A DNA stretch of 64,000 nucleotides, taken from Streptomyces sp. NBC_00654 (GTDB taxonomy: Bacteria > Actinomycetota > Actinomycetes > Streptomycetales > Streptomycetaceae). Numbering within the stretch: position 1 is the stretch's first letter; each line of letters opens with the position of its first letter. Below the pieces are notes generated by a model, which did no database searches, was not told where the DNA came from, and was given only the letters and a program-made list of their open reading frames with translations. This document shows positions 43,904 through 53,547 of the stretch, one piece after another. The translations under genes and the position numbers were made by a program. The stretch lies in assembly GCF_026341775.1 (NCBI RefSeq), contig NZ_JAPEOB010000003.1, positions 992,001 through 1,056,000 on the forward strand, in the 5' to 3' direction.

Positions 43904-43930
43904 AACAGCGGAATCTCACCTTTCATTTCC
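43904..43930 (-). promoter_or_regulatory. Candidate SigR promoter of mshA
   Basis: On the minus strand ggaaat (43930-43925), an 18-base spacer and gtt (43906-43904) fit the SigR pattern ggaat-N18-gtt with one mismatch in the -35 element. It lies 66 bases before the mshA start. SigR responds to thiol oxidation, which matches a mycothiol gene. Confidence 0.5.
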
Positions 43931-44054
43931 GCTTTGCCAAATAATTACGTATGAATGACCGGAAGCGGTCCGGGACGACCGGCCGTCCACCCGCCGGCCC
44001 GCCCCCGCCCGTCCACCCGTCGGCCCGCCCCCGCCCGTCACATACGCTCGGTGC

Positions 44055-44840
44055 ATGCGCCAGCGCCCCATCGGCACCGCGACCCGCGGGACCACCAACC
44101 CCAACCGGCTGCGCCGTATGGATCGCTGGATCGCCGCGGTGCACGGCCCGGCCCTGCACCGCGCCGCCTCCCCCCTCGCCGTCGACCTCGGTTACGGCGC
44201 CGCCCCCTGGACCGCCGTAGAGCTGCTGGAGCGCCTGCGCACCGTCGAGCCGCGCACCTCGGTGGCCGGTGTCGAGATCGACCCGGACCGGGTCGCCGCG
44301 GCGAAGCCGTACGAACGCGACGGGCTCACCTTTCTCCACGGCGGCTTCGAGATCCCGCTCCCGGAGCGGCCTCAGCTGATCCGGGCGGCGAACGTGCTGC
44401 GCCAGTACGACGAGGACAAGGTCGCCGAGGTCTGGGAGCGGCTGTGTGCGCGGCTCGCCCCCGAAGGGCTGCTCGTCGAGGGCACCTGCGACGAGATCGG
44501 ACGGCGGCACGTGTGGGTGGCACTGGGGCCGGAAGGCCCGCGGACGGTCACCTTCGCGACCCGGCTCGGTTCGCTGGAGCGCCCCTCCGATCTCGCGGAG
44601 CGCCTGCCGAAGGCACTGATCCACCGCAACGTTCCGGGCGAGCCGGTGCACGCCTTCCTCCGCGACTTCGACCGGGCCTGGGCCTCCGCCGCCCCGTACG
44701 CCTCACTGGGCGCCCGGCAGCGCTGGATCGCGGCCGTGCGCGCGCTCCGTACCGACTGGCCGACGACGGACGGCGTACGCCGGTGGCGGCAGGGCGAGAT
44801 CACCGTGCCGTGGACCGCCCTGCGCCCCGGCGGGGGCTGA
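44055..44840 (+). CDS. Class I SAM-dependent methyltransferase-like protein
   Basis: 261-aa protein with a Rossmann methyltransferase core: motif I AVDLGYGAAPWTAVELLERL, acidic SAM-ribose contact in VAGVEIDPDRVAAA, then LTFLHGGFEIPL. The family-specific HRNVPGEPVHAFLRDFDRAW and basic WIAAVRALRTDWPTTDG are found in a conserved actinobacterial group lying near mshA. Substrate not known. Confidence 0.85.
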   Translation: MRQRPIGTATRGTTNPNRLRRMDRWIAAVHGPALHRAASPLAVDLGYGAAPWTAVELLERLRTVEPRTSVAGVEIDPDRVAAAKPYERDGLTFLHGGFEIPLPERPQLIRAANVLRQYDEDKVAEVWERLCARLAPEGLLVEGTCDEIGRRHVWVALGPEGPRTVTFATRLGSLERPSDLAERLPKALIHRNVPGEPVHAFLRDFDRAWASAAPYASLGARQRWIAAVRALRTDWPTTDGVRRWRQGEITVPWTALRPGGG

Positions 44841-44940
44841 ACCGCGCGGCACACCGCAGATCGCCGCTCCCGGGAACGTCGCCGACTCATCGTTCGTCCC
44901 GTATCTACGGGACGTGCGTCAGCCGGGGCAGGGTGTGGCA

Positions 44941-44990
44941 GGGGGGTTTGACAGAGGGGTGTGACAGGGGGTTTGGCAGAGGGGTGTGAC
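44941..44990. repeat. 25-bp imperfect tandem duplication
   Basis: ggggggtttgacagaggggt followed by gtgaca, then a second copy with a shorter G run and gtttggcag. It sits 130-180 bases before the NlpC/P60 gene; the ttgaca within it could serve as a -35 element. Confidence 0.7.
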
Positions 44991-45122
44991 GTGTCAGCCG
45001 CGGTCGGGCCCTGTTGCTTTACGGGGTGACATGGCACGATCGCGACGTTGCCGAGAAGTTACTGACGGTAAGTCATATGCGCGATACCTGACTTTTGTTG
45101 CATTCGCCCGGAGGGGGAGCTT

Positions 45123-46187
45123 GTGAACCGACGCCACTGTGCCGCTGCCGCGATCGCTCTGGTCTGCGCGCTGGCCGTGCTGACCGCGCCGGTCCAGGCC
45201 ATGGCCGCACCGATTCCGGAGCCCTCCCCCACCGCTCCCCCGAAGCCGGGGAAGAAGAGCCTCGAAGAGGTCCGCCAGGAGATCGACACCCTCTACCGCA
45301 AGGCCGGGGCGGCGACGGACGCGTACAACCTCGCCGAGGAGCAGACCGAGAAGCAGTCCGGCGAGATCGTCAAGCTGGCCAAGGCGATCGTCGACGGCCA
45401 GGCGAGGATCGCGGAGCTGAAGAACCAGGCGGGCGCCCAGGCCCGCGAGCAGTACCGCAACGGCGGGCTGCCGCCGGGTGCGCAACTGGTCCTCAGTGAC
45501 GACCCGCAGCTCTTCCTGGACGGGGTCAACCAGGTCCGTCAGGGCCAGCAGGCCTCCAAGCAGGTCCTGGCGGAACTGAACAGGACCCAGGAGGACTTGG
45601 AGACCTACACCCAGGACGCGAGCCTCAACTGGCAGAAGCTCGAAACCAACCGGCTCAAGCAGGCCAAGGCCAAGAAGAAGATCAACGCGCAGATCGAGGC
45701 GGCGAAGAAGCTCGAATCGCAGCTGGAGAAGAAGGAACTGGCCCGGCTCCTCAAGCTGGAGCAGGAGGCCGAGTACACGGCGCAGACCGCGTGGCTCTCC
45801 TCCGGCGCGCTCAAGGACATCAACCGCGAGGCGAGCGCGAGCGGCAAGAAGGCGGTGGCCTTCGCGACCCGGGAGATCGGCAAGCCGTACGTCTGGGGCG
45901 CCGAGGGCCCCGACTCCTACGACTGCTCGGGACTGACCTCACAGGCCTGGGCGGCGGCGAAGCGTCCGATTCCGCGGACCTCGCAGGAGCAGTGGCGCCA
46001 ACTGCCGCGCATCGACATCAAGGACATGCGCCCCGGCGACCTGATCATCTACCACAGCGACGCCAGCCACGTCGGGATGTACGTGGGCGACGGCGCCATC
46101 GTGCACTCCCCGCGCCCCGGCCGGAACGTCACACTGGCGGGCGCGGGCTCGATGCGGATCCTGGGAGTGGTCCGCCCGGACAAGTAG
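45123..46187 (+). CDS. NlpC/P60 peptidoglycan endopeptidase (RipA-like)
   Basis: 354-aa exported cell-wall hydrolase (GTG start). The signal peptide ends AMAAP, a long coiled coil spans about residues 40-235 (RQEIDTLYRKAGAATDAYNL, KAKKKINAQIEAAKKLESQL), and the C-terminal NlpC/P60 domain has Cys268 (YDCSGLTSQAW), His316 (ASHVGMYVGDG) and a third polar residue in IVHSPRPG. It cleaves the D-Glu-mDAP/LL-Dap stem-peptide bond during growth or division. The coiled coil usually restrains the enzyme until partner binding (FtsX or RpfB in relatives). Confidence 0.93.
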   Translation: MNRRHCAAAAIALVCALAVLTAPVQAMAAPIPEPSPTAPPKPGKKSLEEVRQEIDTLYRKAGAATDAYNLAEEQTEKQSGEIVKLAKAIVDGQARIAELKNQAGAQAREQYRNGGLPPGAQLVLSDDPQLFLDGVNQVRQGQQASKQVLAELNRTQEDLETYTQDASLNWQKLETNRLKQAKAKKKINAQIEAAKKLESQLEKKELARLLKLEQEAEYTAQTAWLSSGALKDINREASASGKKAVAFATREIGKPYVWGAEGPDSYDCSGLTSQAWAAAKRPIPRTSQEQWRQLPRIDIKDMRPGDLIIYHSDASHVGMYVGDGAIVHSPRPGRNVTLAGAGSMRILGVVRPDK

Positions 46188-46272
46188 GGACCGGACAAGT
46201 AGGGACCGGGGGCCGGGCACGAGGTCCGGGTCCGGGTCCGGGTCCGGGTCCGTGTCCGGGTCCGGGTCCGGG
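46178..46272. repeat. Duplication at the stop codon and (GGTCCG)n microsatellite
   Basis: ggacaagtagggacc is duplicated exactly (46178-46192, 46193-46207), the first copy holding the NlpC gene stop codon. About eight ggtccg hexamers follow from 46223 to 46272 with one interruption. Purely intergenic slippage products. Confidence 0.9.
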
Positions 46273-46644
46273 ACATCGCCGCGGACGTACGGGGGTCCAC
46301 GCCGGACGAGTGGCGGCACTGGCGCAGCGGCGCGGAGCCGCTGCCGGTGTCCGCCGTACGAATCGGCCGGCCGCGTCGACCGGATCACGTGAGCGGGGCC
46401 ACGTGAGCGGGGCCACGCCCCGGCCCCACGGCGCGTGATGTTTGTCATGGCCTCCGCCCCCGCCCCGGGGCGGCGCATCTCGCCGGATCCGTGCCGGGAC
46501 GCGGCTTATGGCTGCGCATATGACAGTGGCCGATCCCCGCGCGCCATTCCGTTCCCCTGCCACGGACCGCTATGGTCCCCGTCTGGCAGGTCGTCGATCG
46601 TCGTCCCGCCGCACCCTCGGGGGGAGGGAAGGAAACCCGAACCG
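46188..46644. other. Intergenic region before the PP2C gene
   Basis: 457 bases without a gene. The left part is the hexamer array. Near 46386-46420 the unit cacgtgagcggggc occurs twice. The right part (46436-46640) is more mixed and probably holds the promoter of the PP2C gene, whose ribosome site ggaaggaaa lies just before 46645. Confidence 0.4.
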
Positions 46645-48003
46645 ATGCCCGTACCCGTACCGCAGCACCGTGCCGTTCCCGCTGCGGAGACCACCCATGG
46701 CGCCGACCTCACCCTTCTGGTGATCGAGGACGACCCGGCGGGCACCATCGCCGTACCCGAACTGTCGGCCGGGACCCGGGTCCGTATCCGTACCGCCCGC
46801 AATCTCACCGAGGCGGAACGGCTCCTCACCGACGACGTCGACTGCATCCTGCTGGACCTGGCCCTGCCCCTGCCCCTGAGCGCCGAGGCGCGCCACAGCG
46901 ACACCGGGACGGGGCCGGAAGCCCCCTCCGGGCGCGCGGACGAGCTGACGGCGCTCACCCACGTACTGCGGATCGCACCCCGGCACGCCGTCCTCGCGCT
47001 CACGGCCGAGGACGACGCGGAGCTGGCCGCCGAGGCGGTACGGGTCGGCGCGCAGGACTACCTCTTCCGGGACGAACTCGACGCCCGGCTGCTGAGCCGC
47101 GCCATCCGCTACGCCGTGGAGCGCAAGCGGGCGGACATCGCCCAGCACCAGCTGACCGAGTCCCGTCTCCGCGCCCAGGAGAACGCCCGGCTGGAACGCG
47201 GACTGCTGCCCACCCCGCTCCTGGACGGCTCCGATCTGAGCTTCGCCGCCCGCTACCGGCCCGGCCGGAGCCGCGCCCTGCTCGGCGGGGACTTCTACGA
47301 CACGGTCCGCACCCCCGACGGCACGGTCCACGCGATGATCGGCGATGTCTGCGGACACGGCCCGGACGAGGCGGCGCTCGGCGTCGAACTGCGCATCGCC
47401 TGGCGGGCGCTGACGCTGGCGGGACTGTGCGGGGACGAACTGCTCTCCACGCTCCAGCAGGTCCTGGAGCACGAGCGGGAGAGCGAGGAGATCTTCGCGA
47501 CGCTCTGCACCGTCGACATCTCCCCCGACGGCCGCCGCGCCGGACTCTGCCTGGCGGGCCACCCCGCACCGCTGATCGCCCGCCGCGGACAGGACGCGAA
47601 GCTGCTCCCGTACGAGGACGGCGGCCCGGCCCTGGGTCTGCTGCCGCGCGCCCGCTGGCCGCGACGCCAGGTCGAACTGGGCGGCTCCTGGAGCCTGATG
47701 ATGTACACGGACGGGCTGATCGAGGGCCGCGTCGGGCCGACCGGCACCCAGCGGCTCGGTCAGGAAGGCATGGTCGCCATGATCAACGGCCAGCTGGACC
47801 GCGGGCTGGCCGGCGAGGAACTGCTGGAGGCGGCGGTCACGCAGGTGCGGGAACTGAACGGCGGCGAGCTGACCGACGACGTGGCGGTGCTGCTGCTCGA
47901 CCGCGACCAGGAGCGGATACGCCGACGGGGCGGCAGCGCACCGCGCTCCCGCCCCGTACCGGCGTCCACCCGCGCGGCGAGCGCTCAGCGCCCGCCGTTG
48001 TAG
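46645..48003 (+). CDS. Receiver-domain PP2C (RsbU-type) serine/threonine phosphatase
   Basis: 452-aa protein with an N-terminal response-regulator receiver (LTLLVIEDDPAGTIAVPELS, CILLDLALPLPL with the acceptor Asp, AQDYLFRDELDARLLSRAIR), a coiled linker (ADIAQHQLTESRLRAQENAR) and a PP2C/SpoIIE catalytic domain (LLGGDFYDTVRTPDGTVHA, MIGDVCGHGPDEAALGVEL, ending ELTDDVAVLLLDRD) with the metal-binding aspartates. Such enzymes dephosphorylate anti-anti-sigma factors and release stress sigma factors. No kinase or anti-sigma gene is adjacent. Its last 19 bases overlap the convergent DUF2516 gene. Confidence 0.9.
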   Translation: MPVPVPQHRAVPAAETTHGADLTLLVIEDDPAGTIAVPELSAGTRVRIRTARNLTEAERLLTDDVDCILLDLALPLPLSAEARHSDTGTGPEAPSGRADELTALTHVLRIAPRHAVLALTAEDDAELAAEAVRVGAQDYLFRDELDARLLSRAIRYAVERKRADIAQHQLTESRLRAQENARLERGLLPTPLLDGSDLSFAARYRPGRSRALLGGDFYDTVRTPDGTVHAMIGDVCGHGPDEAALGVELRIAWRALTLAGLCGDELLSTLQQVLEHERESEEIFATLCTVDISPDGRRAGLCLAGHPAPLIARRGQDAKLLPYEDGGPALGLLPRARWPRRQVELGGSWSLMMYTDGLIEGRVGPTGTQRLGQEGMVAMINGQLDRGLAGEELLEAAVTQVRELNGGELTDDVAVLLLDRDQERIRRRGGSAPRSRPVPASTRAASAQRPPL

Positions 48004-48320
48004 GGGCCGTACGGGCCGTCACTGCTGGACCCGCCGCGACGGCCGCCGCCGCCCGAGACCGCCTTGAGCGCGGGCCGTACGTCGACCATGAACACGATCG
48101 ACGCGACCGTGCCCGCGAGCTGGAGGAACAGCATCGGGACGAAGAGGTTCACGGCCACCGTGATGCCGAGAATGATCAGCCAGAACGACTTCTTCTGCTT
48201 GTCCGCCGCACGGTAGGCGTCCTCGCGGGCCGTCACCGCGAAGAACAGCGCGATCACGGCCAGCACCAGCATGGCCAGGTAGAGCAGCCCGACGAGTGTG
48301 CCGAAACCTGTGAGCAACAT
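47985..48320 (-). CDS. DUF2516-family membrane protein
   Basis: 111-aa protein with three membrane helices (LLYLAMLVLAVIALFFAVTA, SFWLIILGITVAVNLFVPML, LAGTVASIVFMVDVRPAL) and a short Gly/Arg/Tyr tail. The KQKKSFWLIILG turn is characteristic of DUF2516. Lies downstream of the HbhA-like and XRE genes on the same strand, an arrangement common in streptomycetes. Function unknown. Confidence 0.85.
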   Translation of the reverse strand: MLLTGFGTLVGLLYLAMLVLAVIALFFAVTAREDAYRAADKQKKSFWLIILGITVAVNLFVPMLFLQLAGTVASIVFMVDVRPALKAVSGGGGRRGGSSSDGPYGPYNGGR

Positions 48321-48451
48321 GGTGTCTACCGCCTAGTGAGTGGATGGGCGCCCTGCGGCCAAGCTACCCGGAGAACGAACCGGCCACCGGTATAGGTGCC
48401 CGGTCCGCGCCCCGGCCACTCGGCCGACGGCTCCGCGTGGACCGCCCGGGG

Positions 48452-49171
48452 TCACTTCCCGGCGGGCGGGGTGGGCTTCTTCGCCGCGGGCTTGCGCGGG
48501 GCGGGCGCCTTCCGGGCGGGCGCGGCCTTGGCCTCGGCGGGCTTGACCGAGGCGGGCTTCGCCGTGGCAGCGGGCTTGGCGGTGGTGGCAGGCTTCGCGG
48601 TGGCAGCGGGCTTGGCAGTGGTGGCAGACGCGGCCTTCGGCTCGCTCTTCGCGGCGGGCGCGGGCTTGGCGGCTGACGCGGGACCCGCCGCCGGCCCGGC
48701 CGCGGGCTTCGCCTTCGGCCCGGCATCCACCACGGCGGCGATCTCGACGATCTCGTCGGCCGTCTCACCGCGCCAGGTCTTCACACTCTGCTCGCCGCGC
48801 TCGGCGACCTTCTCGTACGTCTCACGGGCCCTGACCGCGTACTCGGCGGCCACGCCCAGGCTGCGCAGCGCCAGGTCCTGAGCGCTCTCGCCCAGCTTCT
48901 TCAGGTCGGTGTCGAACGATCCGAACACCTCGGTGACCTTCGCCTGCACGGTGGCCTGGGCCTCCTTGGCCTGCGTGGTCACCTTCTCCTGCACGGCCTT
49001 GGGGTCGGTGTTGCGTACGGCCTCGATCCGCTCGGGCGCCTCGGCCCGCAGCTGCTCGATCAGCGCCGGGACCTTGCGCGCCTGCTGCACGGCCAGGTCC
49101 GCCGTACCGGCGGCGAAGTAGAGGGGGGTGGGGTCGGTGAGGGTCTTGCGCAGGTCATCGGTGATGGCCAT
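48452..49171 (-). CDS. HbhA-like helical protein with Lys/Ala-rich tail
   Basis: 239-aa protein. The N-terminal 150 residues are helical (MAITDDLRKTLTDPTPLYFA, AGTADLAVQQARKVPALIEQ, EVFGSFDTDLKKLGESAQDL) like mycobacterial heparin-binding haemagglutinin. The C-terminal 85 residues are repeats of AAKPA/TAKPA ending KKPTPPAGK, as in the basic tail of HbhA. In streptomycetes relatives may act on membranes or DNA rather than in adhesion. No signal peptide. Follows the XRE gene on the same strand after 27 bases. Confidence 0.82.
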   Translation of the reverse strand: MAITDDLRKTLTDPTPLYFAAGTADLAVQQARKVPALIEQLRAEAPERIEAVRNTDPKAVQEKVTTQAKEAQATVQAKVTEVFGSFDTDLKKLGESAQDLALRSLGVAAEYAVRARETYEKVAERGEQSVKTWRGETADEIVEIAAVVDAGPKAKPAAGPAAGPASAAKPAPAAKSEPKAASATTAKPAATAKPATTAKPAATAKPASVKPAEAKAAPARKAPAPRKPAAKKPTPPAGK

Positions 49172-49198
49172 GACTGTGGTCCTCCCGGATCATCAGAA

Positions 49199-49606
49199 CT
49201 AGCTGTGAGGGTGTGTGGCTGCGTCGGTACCGGCATCGGACCCGGGCTCGGGATCGGGCTCGAACCCGTTCTCCTTGCGGAAGGAGTCGTAGATCTGGAG
49301 CAGCACGTTCTTCTGGCGCTCGTTGATCGACGGGTCGGCCAGGATCACCGCCCGCGTCTCCAGCTCCTCCCGCTCCCGCTCGTCGAGGATCCCGGCCCGT
49401 ACGTACAACGTCTCGGCGGAGATCCTCAGTGCCTTGGCGACCTGCTGCAGAACCTCCGCACTGGGCTTGCGCAGGCCGCGCTCGATCTGGCTGAGGTAGG
49501 GATTGGACACCCCGGCGGCATCGGCGAGCTGCCGCAGTGAGAGCTGCGCCGCGCGTCGTTGGTCGCGCAGGTACTCGCCGAGATTGCCGACGTTGAGTGA
49601 TGCCAT
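49199..49606 (-). CDS. XRE-family helix-turn-helix regulator
   Basis: 135-aa regulator with an N-terminal Cro/CI helix-turn-helix (LGEYLRDQRRAAQLSLRQLA, DAAGVSNPYLSQIERGLRKP) and an acidic C-terminal tail with AETLYVRAGILDEREREEL. ATG 49606 chosen; a GTG five codons upstream would extend it slightly. Probably co-transcribed with the HbhA-like gene. The perfect palindrome 28-53 bases upstream is a likely autoregulatory site. Confidence 0.9.
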   Translation of the reverse strand: MASLNVGNLGEYLRDQRRAAQLSLRQLADAAGVSNPYLSQIERGLRKPSAEVLQQVAKALRISAETLYVRAGILDEREREELETRAVILADPSINERQKNVLLQIYDSFRKENGFEPDPEPGSDAGTDAATHPHS

Positions 49607-49633
49607 GACTCGATACTGCAACAGGTCTGCTAA

Positions 49634-49659
49634 CTATTGCAAGCAGGTGCTTGCAATAG
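49634..49659 (-). promoter_or_regulatory. Perfect operator-like palindrome before the XRE gene
   Basis: Arms ctattgcaagca and tgcttgcaatag are perfect complements around gg. The palindrome overlaps ttgcaa hexamers usable as -35 elements for the XRE gene. A half-site-like ttgcag recurs at 49613-49618 on the minus strand. Confidence 0.7.
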
Positions 49660-49762
49660 TGTCGCCTGCCACCCGCACGGAGCAGTCGCCCACCACCCGC
49701 ACGGAGCAGCGGCGTGCCGGGGGGACCGGAAGGGGCTCGCCCGTCGCCTCGCGGTGGACGGG

Positions 49763-49799
49763 AAAAAACAAAAGGCAAGGAGATCGCTCGCTCCTTGCC
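49763..49799 (-). terminator. Intrinsic terminator with U-tract on the minus strand
   Basis: Hairpin arms ggcaaggag and ctccttgcc around an 8-base loop, followed on the minus strand by ttttgtttttt. A textbook U-tract is rare in this genome. No minus-strand protein gene lies upstream of it, so it may end a small RNA or be a relic. Confidence 0.7.
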
Positions 49800-49821
49800 A
49801 CTCTCAACGTATAGCGCACCC

Positions 49822-49842
49822 GGGGCCTTGCGGCAAGACCCC
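49822..49842 (+). promoter_or_regulatory. Rifamycin-associated element (RAE)
   Basis: ggggccttgcggcaagaccc plus c is an inverted repeat centred on cttgcggcaag, matching the RAE found upstream of rifamycin-inactivation genes in actinomycetes (consensus recalled as ggggcttgcggcaaggcccc). It lies 145 bases before the rox start and implies induction by rifamycins. Confidence 0.85.
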
Positions 49843-49971
49843 GGTCATGATGCAGAATCCCCAACCGAAGCCGGAACCTGAGGAAATCAGGTATTCGCGA
49901 AGTACGAGTGCTTTTGCCCCGATGGCGGGACTCGCGCGGAGCGGAGCAGCCGGCACGATGCGGTTCATTGA

Positions 49972-51414
<1,443 letters not shown>

Positions 51415-51438
51415 GCCCGGCCCGCCACGTCCCCGGCG

Positions 51439-51879
51439 CTACTTCGCCGTTGTCCCGCGCGTCCCGACGGCGGTCGCCGTGGCGGCGGCCAGCGCCAGAC
51501 ACAGCGGCGAGTAGGCGACGCGGTCGAGGCGGCGGAAGCGGGCCGAGGCCGAGCCCGGGGACAGCAGGTCGGTACGGCCCGAGAGCCCGGCCGCGCCGCG
51601 CAGTGCCAGTACGCCCGCGACACCGGCCGCGCCGAGGCGGGACAGCGCCGGGGTGCGCCGGGGCCGCCCCGCGACCAGGAGGGCGGCGGTTCCCAGCGCC
51701 CCCGCGACCGCGAAACACGCCCCCGGGCCGGGCGGGGACGGCCGGCCGGCCAGCGCGTCGGCGAAGGACTCCCGGTCGGGCAGGGGCCACGACGAACCCA
51801 GCCCCCAGGCGACGTGCAGCCCGGCCAGAGCGGTCAGCGTCGCGACGGAGGTGCGGGTGGCGGCACGTTCGAGGCTCAT
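51439..51879 (-). CDS. DUF3995-like membrane protein
   Basis: 146-aa protein with four predicted membrane helices (VATLTALAGLHVAWGLGSSW, GPGACFAVAGALGTAALLVA, LGAAGVAGVLALRGAAGL, PLCLALAAATATAV). The HVAWGLGSSWPLPD segment is typical of DUF3995. Function unknown. Convergent with rox, 24 bases between stops. Confidence 0.8.
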   Translation of the reverse strand: MSLERAATRTSVATLTALAGLHVAWGLGSSWPLPDRESFADALAGRPSPPGPGACFAVAGALGTAALLVAGRPRRTPALSRLGAAGVAGVLALRGAAGLSGRTDLLSPGSASARFRRLDRVAYSPLCLALAAATATAVGTRGTTAK

Positions 51880-51987
51880 GCCGTTCACGCTACGCCCGCG
51901 CCCGGCACCGCCACCCTGTGCTCTGCGTCCGGTGCTCTGCGTCCGGTGCTCTGAGTCACTGTCATACCCGGCTGGCACAGTGCGGTC

Positions 51988-52599
51988 ATGGAAGAAGAGA
52001 GCTTCGAGGACTTCTGGGCGCTGATCGAGGACTCGCGGCGGCGGGCGACCGGCCGTGACGAACGCGAGGAACTGCTCGGCGACCGGCTCGCCGAACGGCC
52101 GTTGCGCGAGGTCGTGCGGTTCCAGATCCAGCTGCACCGCCTCCGGCAGCGGGTCGACACCTGGGAGATGTGGGCGGCCGCCGAGCAGATATTCGGCGGC
52201 TCGTGTTCCGACGACAGCTTCTGGTACTTCCAGTTCTGGGTGGTGGGCCTCGGCCGCGAGGACTTCCACAAGGTGGTGGCCGATCCGGACGCGCTGGCGG
52301 ACATCGCCGAACTGCGCCGGCTGGCCGGCCGGCCCCTGAGCGCCTGGCCGGACGACGAGTGGCCCGAGTGGGAGGGCCTCGACTACGTCGCGGCCGGGGC
52401 GTACGAGAAGCTGACGGGCGAGGAGGAGGGGCTGGAGGCGGCACTGGACGCCGAGGGCATCGAGCACCCCTGCAACCCCGAGCCGGACGGTGAGGCGTGG
52501 GACGTACGGCACACGGAGGAAGCGGCCCGTCGACTGCCCCGCCTGAGCACGATGTTCCCGCTCCCGGAACGCACCGCCGGATGGCAGCGCGCCGAGTGA
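51988..52599 (+). CDS. DUF4240 protein
   Basis: 203-aa acidic cytosolic protein with the DUF4240 pattern: FWALIEDSRRRA near the N-terminus, then DTWEMWAAAEQIFGGSCSDD, FWYFQFWVVGLGREDFHKVV and ADPDALADI. This family is frequent near polymorphic-toxin or WGR-domain genes and may be an immunity or regulatory module, but no partner is adjacent here. Divergent from the DUF3995 gene. Confidence 0.85.
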   Translation: MEEESFEDFWALIEDSRRRATGRDEREELLGDRLAERPLREVVRFQIQLHRLRQRVDTWEMWAAAEQIFGGSCSDDSFWYFQFWVVGLGREDFHKVVADPDALADIAELRRLAGRPLSAWPDDEWPEWEGLDYVAAGAYEKLTGEEEGLEAALDAEGIEHPCNPEPDGEAWDVRHTEEAARRLPRLSTMFPLPERTAGWQRAE

Positions 52600-52710
52600 A
52601 GCCGGGTGAAACGGGGGGCGGTACGGCCTGTCGTCGCGCGCCCGCCAGGGATTGCGGGACAGCCCTTACGATGCGAGCACCTACGCGAACGATCTGAAAC
52701 GGAGCCCGGG

Positions 52711-53547
52711 ATGTGGCCCTGCTCAACGGGATCGCCGCCCGAGGCGGGCGCCCCGTACGCCCCCTTCGACGCGGTGCTGTGCGATCTGGACAACGTGATC
52801 CGGTTCTACGACCTGGCGGGGCTGGCCGAACTGGAACGGGCCGCGGGCCTGGCGGCGGGCACCACGACGGAGGTGGCGTACGCCCCCGAGGTCGACCTGC
52901 CCCTGCTCCTCGGCCGGATCACCCCGGACGAATGGGTGGAGGCCATCGCCCGGGGGCTGATGGACCTCCCGGCCGGCCGGCGGGCGCACGGCCGGGGCAC
53001 GGACCACCCGGTGACGGACGAGCCGGTGACGGACCACCCGGTGACGGACGAGCCGACGGCGGGGGCGGGCGGTGCCGGGGCGGGAAGCCGCAGGCCTGAC
53101 GCGTGGGCCCGTGAACTGGGCCGGGCGCTCGCGCGGGCACCGTTCCGGGCGGACCCGGCGGTGGTCTCGCTGCTGCGGCGGGCCAGGGCCCGCGTCCCGC
53201 TGGTGCTCGTCACCAACGCGTCCCTCCAACTGGACGACGACCTGGCCTCGTTGGGGCTCACGGATCTGGCCCACGAGATCGTGAGCAGCGCCGCGGAGGG
53301 TGTGGCCAAGCCGGACCGGGCCATCTACGAGATCGCGGCGGCGCGGGCCGGCGTACCGATGGAGCGGTGTCTGTTCGTGGACGACCGGCGGGAGAACATC
53401 GCTGCCGCCGTCGCGCTGGGGATGACCGGCGTACTCTTCCGTGAACCCGCGGACCTGGAGCGTGCGTTGGGCCCCGTGCTGGACGACGCTCCGCAGGACG
53501 CGGCCAGTGACGGCACGGCGGAGGAGGGCACATGGGCGGCGAGGTGA
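52711..53547 (+). CDS. HAD-superfamily hydrolase
   Basis: 278-aa HAD phosphatase-like protein. Motif I is FDAVLCDLDNVIRFYDLAGL (DxDN rather than DxDGT), motif II VPLVLVTNASLQLDDDL, motif III Lys in GVAKPDRAIYEIAAARAGVP, motif IV CLFVDDRRENIAAAVALGMT. Between cap and core sits a tandem insert of DHPVTDEPVT units coded by a 30-bp repeat. Overlaps the following phosphotransferase gene by 16 bases, suggesting a joint job in a small-molecule phosphorylation/dephosphorylation step. Confidence 0.87.
   Translation: MWPCSTGSPPEAGAPYAPFDAVLCDLDNVIRFYDLAGLAELERAAGLAAGTTTEVAYAPEVDLPLLLGRITPDEWVEAIARGLMDLPAGRRAHGRGTDHPVTDEPVTDHPVTDEPTAGAGGAGAGSRRPDAWARELGRALARAPFRADPAVVSLLRRARARVPLVLVTNASLQLDDDLASLGLTDLAHEIVSSAAEGVAKPDRAIYEIAAARAGVPMERCLFVDDRRENIAAAVALGMTGVLFREPADLERALGPVLDDAPQDAASDGTAEEGTWAAR
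53002..53055 (+). repeat. In-frame 30-bp tandem repeat inside the HAD gene
   Basis: gaccacccggtgacg and gacgagccggtgacg alternate, giving almost two 30-base units (the second one cut short) and the peptide DHPVTDEPVTDHPVTDEP. Length is a multiple of three, so expansion or loss keeps the frame. Confidence 0.9.

Noticed and set aside
44841..45122. c-di-AMP (ydaO-type) riboswitch upstream of the NlpC/P60 gene
   Set aside because: Such switches precede many streptomycete wall hydrolases, so the leader was checked, but the conserved core sequences and stems were not found.
45123..46187. Resuscitation-promoting factor or lysozyme-type hydrolase
   Set aside because: The catalytic domain is NlpC/P60 with Cys-His, not a transglycosylase fold.
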